Shown: piece after piece, positions 33,119 to 42,899 of the stretch
Numbering within the stretch: the stretch's first letter is position 1
Layout: each line of letters opens with the position of its first letter
From: Aphidius gifuensis
Taxonomy: Eukaryota; Arthropoda; Insecta; Hymenoptera; Braconidae
Assembly (NCBI RefSeq): GCF_014905175.1
Contig: NC_057789.1
Span: 18,692,365 to 18,756,364, forward strand
Direction: 5' to 3'
DNA: 64,000 nucleotides
Program-made: the position numbers and the translations under genes
Notes under the pieces: generated by a model
The model's database searches: none
What the model was told of the DNA's origin: nothing
What the model saw: only the letters and a program-made list of their open reading frames with translations

Positions 33119-35170
33119 ATTGTAAAATCGATTGCTTTGAAGCGAAAATGGCAGAATCAATTAAAAAAATTGAGGATCCAAAAGATTCAGTTTCTCTTGT
33201 TGAAAATAAAAAACGGAAATTAAGCGATGAAATTTTACTTGAAAATCAACAAAATGGATTTGTTGTTCAAGCTCAAGTTTATCAGCCATGTTCTCTTGCA
33301 CCATTGATATAAAAACCTAGTGAAAAATTAATAACGGTACCTGCCCTTGAACGGAAGCAGAACGTCATCGAATTTATCGAGCTAAAAAAAAAAATGCAAT
33401 AACTTCAAAATAATCCTACTGAAATGTTAGCCGCATCACCAGTACCACTAACAAGCACTGACCGTTCGCGGAATTATCGTGCTAGACAAGAAGAACTTCA
33501 AAATGATCCCGATGAAATAGTTGCATTATCACCTGCCCCTTCAACGGAAGCAGAACGTCATCGAATTTATCGTGCTCATAATAAAAAGCAAAAACTTCAA
33601 AAAAATCCTGCTGAAATGTTAGCCGCATCACCAGTACCACTAACAAGCACTGACCGTTCGCGCAATTATCGTGCTAGACAAGAAGAACTTAAAAATGATC
33701 CCGATGAAATAGTTGCATTATCACCTGCCCCTTGCGATCGATTCCTAACTCAGCTTGGTACTGGGCTCACCGGAAAAAAGATTTGTTTGCAATGATCAGA
33801 CAATTGGGCAAACCAACATTATTCCTGACTGTCAGTGCTAATGAAATTGGATGGACTTCTTTACTTCAAACAATATATAAATTAAAGAATAATAGTGAAT
33901 TAGTTACCAAAGAATTCATTGAGCAATTGCATTATAATAACAAAGCAACGCTCATCAACGAAGACTCAGTCTCTTGTGCTCTTCATTTTAACAAACTAGT
34001 TGATACTCTTATGAATGTCTTATCATCACCAAGATATAGCCCATTTGGTAAAAATTATGTAGTTCATTATTTCAAAAGAATTGAATTTCAACATAGAGGA
34101 AGTCCTCATGCACACACTTTACTTTGGTTGGCAGAGGCCCTAGATTTTGTTGCTGGTAAAGACTCTGCAAGCCTCATAGAATTAATTGATCGAGTTATTT
34201 TGTGTATCAGCTGATGATGCATCAGGGCATATAAATCTACAAACACATCATCATACATTCACATGCTATAAAAACGTTGTCGGAAATAGAACAGTATGCT
34301 GGGTCGAAGCTCCATTCATGCCATGTCGTTCAACAATCATACTATCTCATATGCAGAAAGAAGAGGATGGATTTGGTCGTTATTCTAGACAATATATAAA
34401 CTTGAAAAAACCAATTATTCTGATATTGATGATTTTCATTTCAAAAACAATATTATGTCAGATGATGATGTCAGTATCACCACATACTTCGAGCAGGGAT
34501 CAAAAGGCCTCGAGTTTTTCTGAAGCGCCTACCATCGGAAAAATGGCATAACCCATTCAGTCTTTTTATATTGAATATTATAAAATCAAACATGGACATA
34601 CAATTTATTACAGATATATACTCTTGTGCCAACTACGTATCTGAATATGACAATAAAAGCAACCGAGGAATTAGTAATCTTCAAAAAGAAATCTTAAAGA
34701 CGGTGGACGAGCATCCAGAATTCGATATTGTTGATATTACACGTAACCTCGGTCTGAATATGCTCAATAGAGTTGAAATGCCAAGTCAAGAAGCTGCCTG
34801 GTATCTTTTAAGAGCTCCAATGTCAAAAAGCTCTGCTGTCATTGTATCGATTCCGACAGTATGGCCATCTGAACGGCAAAGAATCAACAAAACGAATAAA
34901 GAATTAGAAAGTATGGAAATTGATGATGATTCAACTGATATTTGGAAACAAAATTGGTTCGACAAGTATAAAAAACGACATGAAGATTTAGAAAATATAA
35001 ATTTAGCACAATTTGTTGCAAATTGTTCATGTCGCAAAAATGGCACTTACATAAAAAGAAAACAATCAAGAATAATCCGTTACGGAAATTATGACATAAG
35101 AGATGACTTGAGTGAGTATAAAAGAGAAATGGTTACTTTATACATATGTACCTTTAAGAAACGAAGATGA
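33119..35170 (+). pseudogene. Helitron2-type protein, N-terminal part with Rep (HUH) domain
   Basis: A splice-acceptor-like TATTACAG at 33,118 opens a frame starting DCKIDCFEAKM. The N-terminal region (33,424-33,750) is a tandem duplication of a basic STEAERHRIYRAH / STDRSRNYRARQEE module. The Rep domain has the HUH motif in FQHRGSPHAHTLLWL and, further on, the tyrosine pair in NYVSEYDNKSNRG. The Rep nuclease nicks and joins single strands in rolling-circle transposition. Damage includes stops near 33,309 and 33,793 and frameshifts near 33,750, 34,200 and 34,560. The helicase follows with a short overlap at 35,112. Confidence 0.85.
33424..33750 (+). repeat. 192-bp coding tandem duplication in the Helitron N-terminus
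   Basis: Two nearly identical units begin at ATG 33,424 and ATG 33,616 (192 bp, 64 codons). A third, degenerate unit precedes them around 33,340. Each unit encodes alternating P/S and R/E-rich modules. The near identity shows recent duplication. Confidence 0.85.
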
Positions 35171-36960
35171 AGAAATCCTCGCTGAGTCAAAATTCATCGA
35201 AATATACGATACGAATAAAGACTTGATACTAAATAACCGTCAAGAATTTGAAGCCAACTTGGATATTGAAAAAATTATTGAAATCAGTAGAAATTTATGT
35301 CGGGAAGATAATTCGTTGGACGATGACGAATCACATGAAGTGGGCAATATAGCAAATGAGCCTAATCCGTTTGAGGCATTTTATAATGATTCTCGTTCTG
35401 ACATGAATAATGATCTTCGTCTGGCAGTTCTCAATAAACTTGTTCCTATTGCAAAAAAACGAGAGAATTTGATGGATCGTATTCAATTTTATGAATTGAT
35501 GCGAAAAACAAATGAAAAACAAAGAGGACTTCTGATGGAAGTGATCGACCATCTTCTGTCTCCAAACGATTCATCTTTTCAAATATTTTTCACTGGTCCA
35601 GCTGGGTGTGGAAAAACATTCGTCATAAAATTATTTATGGAGATCCATAATCGTTACACAGATAACGACGGACACTGTAATGCTTACATCGCTTGTGCTT
35701 CTACTGGAAAAGCAGCTGTTGCATATGATGCCTGATGGGACTACGGTGCACACAGCTTTCAAAATATCTATTACAACACTGATGTCACTATCTTTTGAAG
35801 TTGTTTGTCAATACCGTGCATTATTCAGATATGTGAAAGTCATCATAATTGACGAAATAAGTATGATCAGTGCTGAATCATTATCAAAAATCAACACGAG
35901 ATTACAACAGATTACTGGTGATTTCAAAAAAGCTTTCGGAGCACTAAATGTAATATTCATTGGTGATTTGCGGCAATTGACACCAGTTCGAGCAATTCAT
36001 TTGCCGATAAAAAACTCAATGGCTGAGCCAAAATTATGGCGAGGACTAAAATTTTATGAGTTGGATCAAGTTATGAGACAAGCAAACGTTCAATTTGCTA
36101 CAATTTTAACAAAAATTGGCAATGGGGACCGACTAGAAGCGGAAAAGATAGCTCTTTTGGAATCCAGATTCTATCCGAGGGCTCAGGCAGATGCTCTTTT
36201 TCCAGGTGAAATCCGCTTATTTTATACAAACGCTACTGTCCAAGAATACAATAATCGTTTTTTAAATAGTGCTGAAGATAAAATAGTATCTACAGCAATA
36301 GATGTGTTTGGGGGTTGTTCATCGACAAATCAAGAAAATCTTTTACGTGGAAAACTTCATAAAATGTCACTTATTGATACAGGAGGATTACCGTATGAGA
36401 CAATATTTTTTCTAGATATGCATTATATGATAACAACAAATATAGATGTATCCGATGGGTTAGCAAATGGTGCTGTAAGTAAATTGGTTCATATTGATCT
36501 AAATGACAGAAGAGAAGTTACGAGTGTTTAGTTAAATTTCCCATGGGTATTGGAATAAAAATAGAACAAAAGTCGCTGGATACGCTGCAGCAAATAATAT
36601 TAGTCGTACGGCTGTTCCAATAGGAAAGAGACATTCCACCATTCATCTCAACGCAAGTAAAACTATCAATGTAAGACGTTCTCATATACCAGTAGTTTGC
36701 TCGTCAGCCATGACGATTCATAAATCACAAGGCAGTACATATGATGAAATCGTTCATGAGTACGAAAAAAAACATCCACAACCATTATTGTACGTAGCTT
36801 TGTCAAGGGTAACAAAAAATGATGACTTAAAATTTTACCACTGCCGAAGAGCTACCGATACCACGAAGCGTCTACGAGATGAATTTGCAAGACTTGCTAC
36901 TAATCGTTTGGAAACTATCGACAAACGGCTTATTAGTTTCATGAGACAAAACGAATGTAA
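35112..36960 (+). pseudogene. Helitron2 Pif1-type helicase domain
   Basis: Superfamily 1B helicase of the Helitron. Walker A is GPAGCGKT (35,595); next ACASTGKAA; Walker B is VIIIDEISMIS (35,845); then GDLRQLTPV, the QVMRQ motif, and the C-terminal RecA motifs AMTIHKSQGSTYDE and LLYVALSRVTK (36,705-36,810). These are the Pif1/RecD family motifs in order, so unwinding of the element strand is the expected role. Breaks: a frameshift near 35,735 and a stop with frameshift at 36,531-36,700. Rep on its 5' side and an endonuclease on its 3' side mark the Helitron2 (Helentron) group. Confidence 0.92.
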
Positions 36961-37353
36961 ATCAGTTTATTCGGTTAATTGTCAAAGTCTTCGAGCTCAT
37001 GCAAAGGATATTCCAGATAACGTTTTTGAAAATTCGAAAATACTTATGTTTTCTGAAACTTGGCTACATAACAACGAAAATATTGATATCTAGAATTTTC
37101 GTTGCGTTATGAAATACAAGCGGCCAGATGTTCGAGCAGTCCGGCGATAACTGTGGAAGTGGGACGAGCACTATTCCACAAATCGGGACAAACGCCGATT
37201 GGTGATTATTGTGTCGCTGAATGCATTACATCAAACGAGAAAATAATAATAATGGTTGCGCTTTACATCTCTCCAAATAATAAAATAGCTGATATAATAA
37301 AATTTATTCACAAAGCACTATTAATATATGCTGTAATCGCGAAAATGTCCTAG
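36961..37353 (+). pseudogene. Helitron2 C-terminal endonuclease (EEP) fragment
   Basis: Continues from the helicase without a gap: SVYSVNCQSLRAH and FSETWL are the opening motifs of an exonuclease-endonuclease-phosphatase domain (Asn-Gln near the start, catalytic Glu in SETWL). After a stop at 37,092 a second frame keeps EEP-like strands (IIIMVALYISPNNK). The domain then ends at 37,353 where the 175-bp repeats begin, so the second half with the GDFN and HHP motifs is missing. An EEP domain after the helicase is typical of Helitron2 elements in animals. Confidence 0.8.
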
Positions 37354-38260
37354 GATCGAATTGAGGTTTATCTATTGTAGAAAATTATGCATTTTTCATT
37401 TTTTTTTTCATTTTTATTTTTCAAAAAGTTATTCACGATTTTCAATGAAAGATAAAATTTTTTTTATTCTACTCGCGGCGTTCATTAATTATAGGGAGAA
37501 GAGAGTGGCTCTAATAGCAAAAATCCCCTGAGATCGAATTGAAGTTTAACTATCTTTTCTATATTTTAGAACTAGAAGAAAAAAAAAATTTTCCACGATA
37601 GATAAACATCAATTCGATCTTAGGGCATTTTCGCGATTAGAGCCACCCCTTCCCCCTATAATTAATGAATGCCGCAAACTAGAATAAAAAAGAATGTTTT
37701 TCCCCCGATAATCGCGAACAACTTTTTGAAAAATAAAAGTAATAAAAAAAAATAAAAAATGCATAATTTTCTACAATAGATAAACATCAATTCGACCCCA
37801 AGGCATTTTCGCGATTAGAGCCATCCCCTTCTCCCTATAATTAATGAACGCCGCAAAGAAGAATAAAAAAAAAAAAAATTTCCCCCGAAAATCGCAAATA
37901 ACTTTTTGAAATATAAAAATTGAAGGATAATAAAAAATGCATCACTTCCTGCGATGGTTAAACTTTAATTCGATCTTAGGACATTTTCCCGATTAGAGTG
38001 ACCCCCTTCTCCCTATAATTAATGAACGCCGCAAACTAGAATAAAAAAAAAAAAAATTTTCTCCCGAAAATCGCGACCAATTTTTCAAAATATAAAAATA
38101 AAAAAAAAAATAAAAAATGCATAATTTTCTACGATAGATAAACTTCAATTCGATCCTAAGGCATTTTTGCGATTAGAACCACCTCCTTCTCCTTATAATT
38201 AATGAACGCCGCAAACTAGAAATTTTACGGACTCGATACGAACGTATTTGAAAAAAAAAA
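37330..38260. repeat. Array of 175-bp repeats in both orientations
   Basis: Units contain AATGAACGCCGCAAACTAG and CGATAGATAAACTTCAATTC. One unit (37,330-37,550) runs in the opposite direction to the four that follow (37,580-38,240), with a palindromic centre near 37,565. The inner left arm at 29,731 has two units. No coding content. Confidence 0.85.
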
Positions 38261-38800
38261 TCATTTCAAGAATATTTTATTGTCCGAGCGCGTGAGAGTA
38301 AGATAATAATAATAATAAAAAATAAAAACTGATTCATTCTCTTCCTTTTTCAACACACAGCAATAAAGCAGTTCGACCGAATCCCGAAAACGACCGAAAC
38401 CTACCGAAACGCGCGCTATATACTGTACGAGTGCGTGAGACGTGACTGTTTTCTTTCCTTCTCATTTCTCCTCTTCCCGCTGTTTACCCCACTACTTCAT
38501 GACTATTCCGAACTTTGACCTCAATTTACTCCTCAACTATTGAATTAAAAAAAAAAAAACATGGAGACTATAAATTTTCTATATTTTTTTCCCTACAACT
38601 TTTACTTGAACTTGTTTTTTCTATTACTCTTTCCTTCCGACATATCGCGAAAAACAGACTTTTTTTTTTGTAACCCTTTCCCGTAATCGAATGCAACTCC
38701 CCTACCCACCACCCTATTTTTAATCTTCCGACGAACCCTCTTATATTTTTTTTCCAGTTTTTCCCGACCATGACGACCTTTCAGATTTTTTGAGCAGACT
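38261..38800 (-). repeat. Outer right arm of the large inverted repeat
   Basis: Reverse complement of 24,148-24,689 with about 90% identity. It retains the LINE's pre-insertion target at its inner edge. It ends with CAGATTTTTTGAGCAGACT. The small ORFs here are by-products. 38,801-39,655 beyond it is T-rich and I see nothing in it. Confidence 0.85.
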
Positions 38801-39659
38801 ACTACTGGTATCATTATTTCTTTATAATTATTTATTGACGGGTATTGTTCATTAACTCTCCTTCAGTGATTATATTCATTTTTTTCATCTTGCATGTTTA
38901 ATAATTTTTCTTTTTGTTTTATACATTTTATTGATAACTGAACCTCAATTAACCTATGATATTCATTTGCAGCTTCTCCAAAAAAAAAAAATACATCTTA
39001 TTTTGTCACTTTCATCACATATATCCATCGTAAAGTTTTTACCAGTTCCTCGTTTGTTTTTCTAATACATTATTTCACTTTTATTTATACCTCGTGCCCG
39101 AATTGTATCACTGTATTGGATTATCAATATAATTTTCTATGTAAATTATATTCATTTTTAATTTTGATTTACGATATTGTTTTTAATTTTAAATTTGTTA
39201 TTTTTGTAATTTTCTATTTTATTAATGTATTTTTTGTTGTGTTTTTATCACTCAGTTTTATTGTTTTTTCTTTATTTTTAGATTGTTCCCTTCTTGTTTT
39301 CTTTTACCCATTTTGATTTTATTGGCTTATTATTTTAAAAATTTCGTTGTATCTGTTTTCAAATTGGTTAAAAATGATAGATGCTTTTTTTTTTTTCTAT
39401 TAATGATGTGATGTTGTTGCATTAATTTCGTTTTTATTTTTATGTTATTAATTTTTGGTTATTACATGTTGTTTTTAATTTGACTGAAATGGATTCTGAT
39501 TAGTCTCCACATTATTATATCTTAGGTCACATATATTGTATTATTTTCTTCTGTTCTTTTTTAAACTTGTCATTTCATTTTTATTTTTATTTTGTGATCT
39601 ATTTGATAATTTCTCTTAGAATTCTATTCGCATATTAGGAGGGGGTAACATAATTGAAA

Positions 39660-39840
39660 TCGTCTTTTTTTTATATATTCAGTGGTTTTTCTTTCATATT
39701 GTTCCATATTTATCATGTTTTTCCTTATATTCAGTGATTTTTCTATAATATTTTGCTATATTTTTTTTCTATATTTCCCTTCATGTTTACTGATGTTTCC
39801 CCGATATTTTCCCGTTTCATCGTGTTTAGATTAATTAAGG
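39660..39840. repeat. Minisatellite of TATATTCAGTGATTTTTC type, locus 2
   Basis: Diverged units like those at 21,500. It ends in a TTAATTAAGGGACTT word. Followed to 40,010 by AT-rich sequence without features. Confidence 0.65.
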
Positions 39841-40015
39841 GACTTTTAATTATAATGATAAATAAAAATAATATTATTGTTAAACAAAATATTATACTTA
39901 ATAATAAAAATTAAAAAAAAAAAACGTACTGAATAAAATAACCTGATATTAAAATACTTAAGACTTAATAAAAATAACTTGAATTAAAACATTAAAAAAA
40001 AATTTTTTGTCAATT

Positions 40016-40560
40016 TATTAATTTATTTTTAATTTCAACAACTCATTTTTTAAGTAAAATGTAGCAAGTAAAGCATTTGTATTTGGTATTTGCTGTTGTG
40101 ATTCAATTTGTTGTTGTTGTTTATAATATTCAATGAATATTGAAGCTGGTAAAAATTCATCAGCTCATGCTGGTCCACGAACTGATAATTGATTGTAATA
40201 ATTCAAATATATTATGACGACAATTTATAATTGATAATTTGTACAATCAAATTGATGCACAAATAGTACTGATGAATATTTAAAATTTTTTTGCCTTTTA
40301 CTTTCTTTCAATTTAAATAAACTCTCATCACCTTCTGTTAAATTATCAACACGTGTTGATGATACCTTTAATGATAAGTCATGCTTTTCCGTATTTTGCT
40401 GAATAATTGGACCTTTTTTAAGCTTTAACAACCACAATAATGCCATTCTAATATTTTTTTCAGTTATATTTTCATTATTATATTTATTACAACATTTTTT
40501 AGTTATTTGTGCAACTGAAAGAAGTAAATCTTTATCATCAACATATAAATTTAATATATT
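40016..40560 (-). pseudogene. Coding remnant, two blocks, unrecognised
   Basis: Minus-strand coding-like blocks: 40,225-40,560, whose ORF contains MALLWLLKLKKG and TRVDNLTEGDESLFKLKES, preceded by LLLSVAQITKKCCN; and 40,016-40,200, with EFLPASIFIEYYKQQQQ, a Gln-rich stretch and LLATFYLKNELLKLK, broken by one stop. The blocks read like a helical host protein C-terminus in two frames. No ATG for the whole, no domain I can name. It could be an old duplicated exon set. The flanks contain no terminal repeats. Confidence 0.3.
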
Positions 40561-40763
40561 AAATCAGCAACACGAAAAAAGTGAGAAGAAAAGTAATTGT
40601 AAAGCATTGTAAAGTTTTATACCAACTGAACGAACAAAATGTAGTCAATTTAAGAAAAACGAAAAGACCGTCAATTTCAATTATGCTTTAAATATAGAAA
40701 TTTTTTTTTTTTTTTTTCAAAAAAAGAATTGACGCATAGAAGGACGTCCGAGTTAACTCGATA

Positions 40764-40877
40764 AAACTTAGAAAAAATAAGAAGCCTTGTGATCTAGTGG
40801 ATAAGGCGTTTGCCCGGAAAGCAAAAAGACCCGGGTTCGATTCCCGGCGGGGGAACTTCTTTATTTTTTCTAAGTTT
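40764..40877 (+). ncRNA. tRNA-derived sequence (A and B boxes) inside a 21-bp inverted repeat
   Basis: 40,785-40,855 folds as a tRNA: A box TGATCTAGTGG, anticodon stem TTTGC/GCAAA with the loop CCGGAAA, a perfect T arm (CCGGG/CCCGG) with B box GGTTCGATTCC, and a partly paired acceptor. The anticodon position reads GGA, but there is no long variable arm, so it is not a normal tRNA-Ser; derivation from a tRNA-Arg is possible. The flanks ACTTAGAAAAAATAAGAAG and its complement extend the acceptor stem by about 20 bp. A T6 run in the right flank could end Pol III transcription. A tRNA pseudogene, short element or SINE head. Confidence 0.6.
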
Positions 40878-40879
40878 AT

Positions 40880-41320
40880 GTTTTTTTTTTTTTTTTTTTT
40901 TTTTTAATAATAATAAATACATTTTGTAAAATAATAATAAATACATTTATACATTTTCAATAATAATAAATACATTTTATACATTTTGTATAATTTATAA
41001 TAAATACATTTTACCGCAACGGAAAAATCTGATTTATTTTTTAAAAAAAAGCTCGACATCGATTTATGGGATCATTACCAAACCTCAGCATCCTCATTTA
41101 ACTGTATCATATTTTAATTAAATTTCTAATAGATTCACGACGGAAAGGGACAAAATATTTGGTGTATAATAAGGCACGGTAGTAGTAGTTAATCTCATCT
41201 CACACATATTCTCATCAACACACATACATTTCTTTCTCATACTTGACTCGAGGCACTACCGTGCCTTTTGAATAGTATAATTTATTAAGCACCTTAAATA
41301 GTGTAGAAAAAATGTATTTT
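40880..41320. other. AT-rich stretch with TAATAAATACATTT repeats and a small hairpin
   Basis: 40,895-41,020 has four imperfect copies of AATAATAAATACATTT. At 41,170 and 41,252 a 12-bp inverted pair AGGCACGGTAGT/ACTACCGTGCCT can form a hairpin of about 90 bp. Nothing coding. Confidence 0.5.
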
Positions 41321-41323
41321 TAC

Positions 41324-41722
41324 CAGCAATAATACCAGAGACATAGATAAGGTAGCGGAAACCATCGTATTTTTCAATCAACCAGACACGAAATGACCAC
41401 AACAATCCGTTGAAAACAGAAAAACAAACTCCTATGCAGTATAACAAACGAAAGTTTGCAAACCATGCCGGAAAAATCCCGTTGTCTGTACCACCTCTCA
41501 AATATGAAATAGATTCGTCGTTATAACCGTGGCAAACAGTTTTATCCATATATTTAAAAAATGCTGTATTGATTTTTTTGAAACAGTATTTCCATAGACC
41601 TAAATTGCGGAAGTCTGAATTAGAATCGTCACAGACAATCCACGAATCTAATAACAAAGATGAAGAACTTAACAGTGGTCCAAATAAGGTCATTAAGACG
41701 ACCGTTACTGTAACAGTTGTTC
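41324..41722 (-). CDS. Single exon of a claudin-like four-helix membrane protein
   Basis: Open for 399 bp on the minus strand, bounded by an acceptor (TTTATCATTCCAG) and a donor (GTAAAA); entry phase leaves 2 bases and exit 1 base, so it is an internal exon. The product has hydrophobic segments (VLMTLFGPLLSSSSLLL; ANFRLLYCIGVCF; FRYLIYVSGIIAG) and, between the first two, the claudin-type signature LGLWKYC with a downstream Cys. Insect claudin-like proteins form septate junctions. No stop or frameshift, so it may belong to an active host gene whose other exons lie outside or in unrecognised parts. The claudin call rests on the signature and spacing. 41,723-42,301 looks like intron. Confidence 0.5.
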
Positions 41723-42301
41723 CTGGAATGATAAAAGATATAACTAATTATTGTTTTGTTCATTATTTAATAATTAAAGTTCTCAGAAGGACACTGTTAT
41801 CAAGAACACCAGAACTTTTTTTATAACTGATAATGTTAAATTTTATAATAGGTAACACTACAAACAGGGACGTCAAAATAATTTAATGAATATCTGATAA
41901 ATTAGAAATTCTTTTGAGCTACAAAGCAATAAACTTTGACATTGTGAAGTTCCACAAATAAATCGTTAACTTGTGAAAGTCATTTGTAGAATTTTTTTTT
42001 TTTTTTTAAATATTTAAAAATGCAATTTAATTTTGAACAATAATTATTGGTAAAATATGTTTTATAATAATGTGACTTTGTCAATTGGATTGAGCTACTT
42101 GATTATATTTTTAATTTATTGATGTTTTTTATTTATTTTTAGTGACAAGAATGAAGGGCCAAGGTACACTTACAATTACCTTTAATGTTGTGTTAAAAGA
42201 TTTTTTTTAAATGGGATATGATAACAGTGAAAAACGTAATGAACAATCATTTTAATTTACTTAATAATTAATTATAAATTATTGTGGAAATATGTTATGT
42301 A

Positions 42302-42800
42302 CAGAGCCGGGAAGTTCGTTTGTTATTTCGGCTTGCCGTAAATACCATGGCAACATGGTGAAATATAGTTTAAAAAAAAGACGATCTGAACCTCGTACAT
42401 GGAAAAAATGGCCCTTTAAAATGGCCTTTTTTTTTTTGGCCGCTTAAAAATGGCCCTTAAAAATGGCCTTATTTTTTTTGGCCTCTTAAAAATGGCCTCA
42501 AAAAACGGCCTTATTTTTTTTTTGGCTTCTTAAAAATGGCCTCAAAAAATGGCCAAAAACATAAAGCCATTTTTTAAAGCCATTTTTAAGAAGCCAAAAA
42601 AAAAAAAAGGCCGTTTTTTGAGGCCATTTTTAAGGCCAAACCGTGAGGCCATTTTTAAGAGGCCAAAAAAAATAAGGCCATTTTTTGAGGCCATTTTTTC
42701 CATGTACGAGGTCCAGATCGTCTTTTTTTTAAACTATATTTCACCATGTTGCCATGGTATTTACGGCAAGCTGAAATAACAGACGAACTTCCCAGCTCTG
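42302..42800. mobile_element. hAT-type foldback miniature element, copy 4, complete
   Basis: 499 bp, same termini and arms as copies 2 and 3 and perfect 8-bp duplications GTTATGTA. It lies next to the claudin-like exon, probably in an intron. Its core carries the longest AATGGCC array of the four. Confidence 0.93.
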
Positions 42801-42899
42801 GTTATGTATCCATACAATTTTTGAATAATCATTAAAAATAATTCATTACTTTCACAATATGAATTGAAAGCGTTATAAATTAGGTAAATTAATTTTTAA

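Noticed and set aside
24148..38800. Calling the composite an intact Maverick/Polinton
   Set aside because: No polymerase, integrase, protease or capsid gene lies between the arms, and the flanks show no 6-bp duplication.
38568..38814. Lys/Arg-rich ORFs in the right arm
   Set aside because: Repeat sequence read in two overlapping frames, with no counterpart preserved in the left arm.
40785..40855. A functional tRNA-Ser(GGA) gene
   Set aside because: No long variable arm, C in place of U33 and a mismatched acceptor; kept only as tRNA-derived.
10097..42779. ORFs inside the hAT miniature elements (for example those starting MVKYSLKKRRSEPRT or MLPWYLRQAEITDELPG)
   Set aside because: They recur only because the element arms recur, change frame in the AATGGCC core and have no codon structure.
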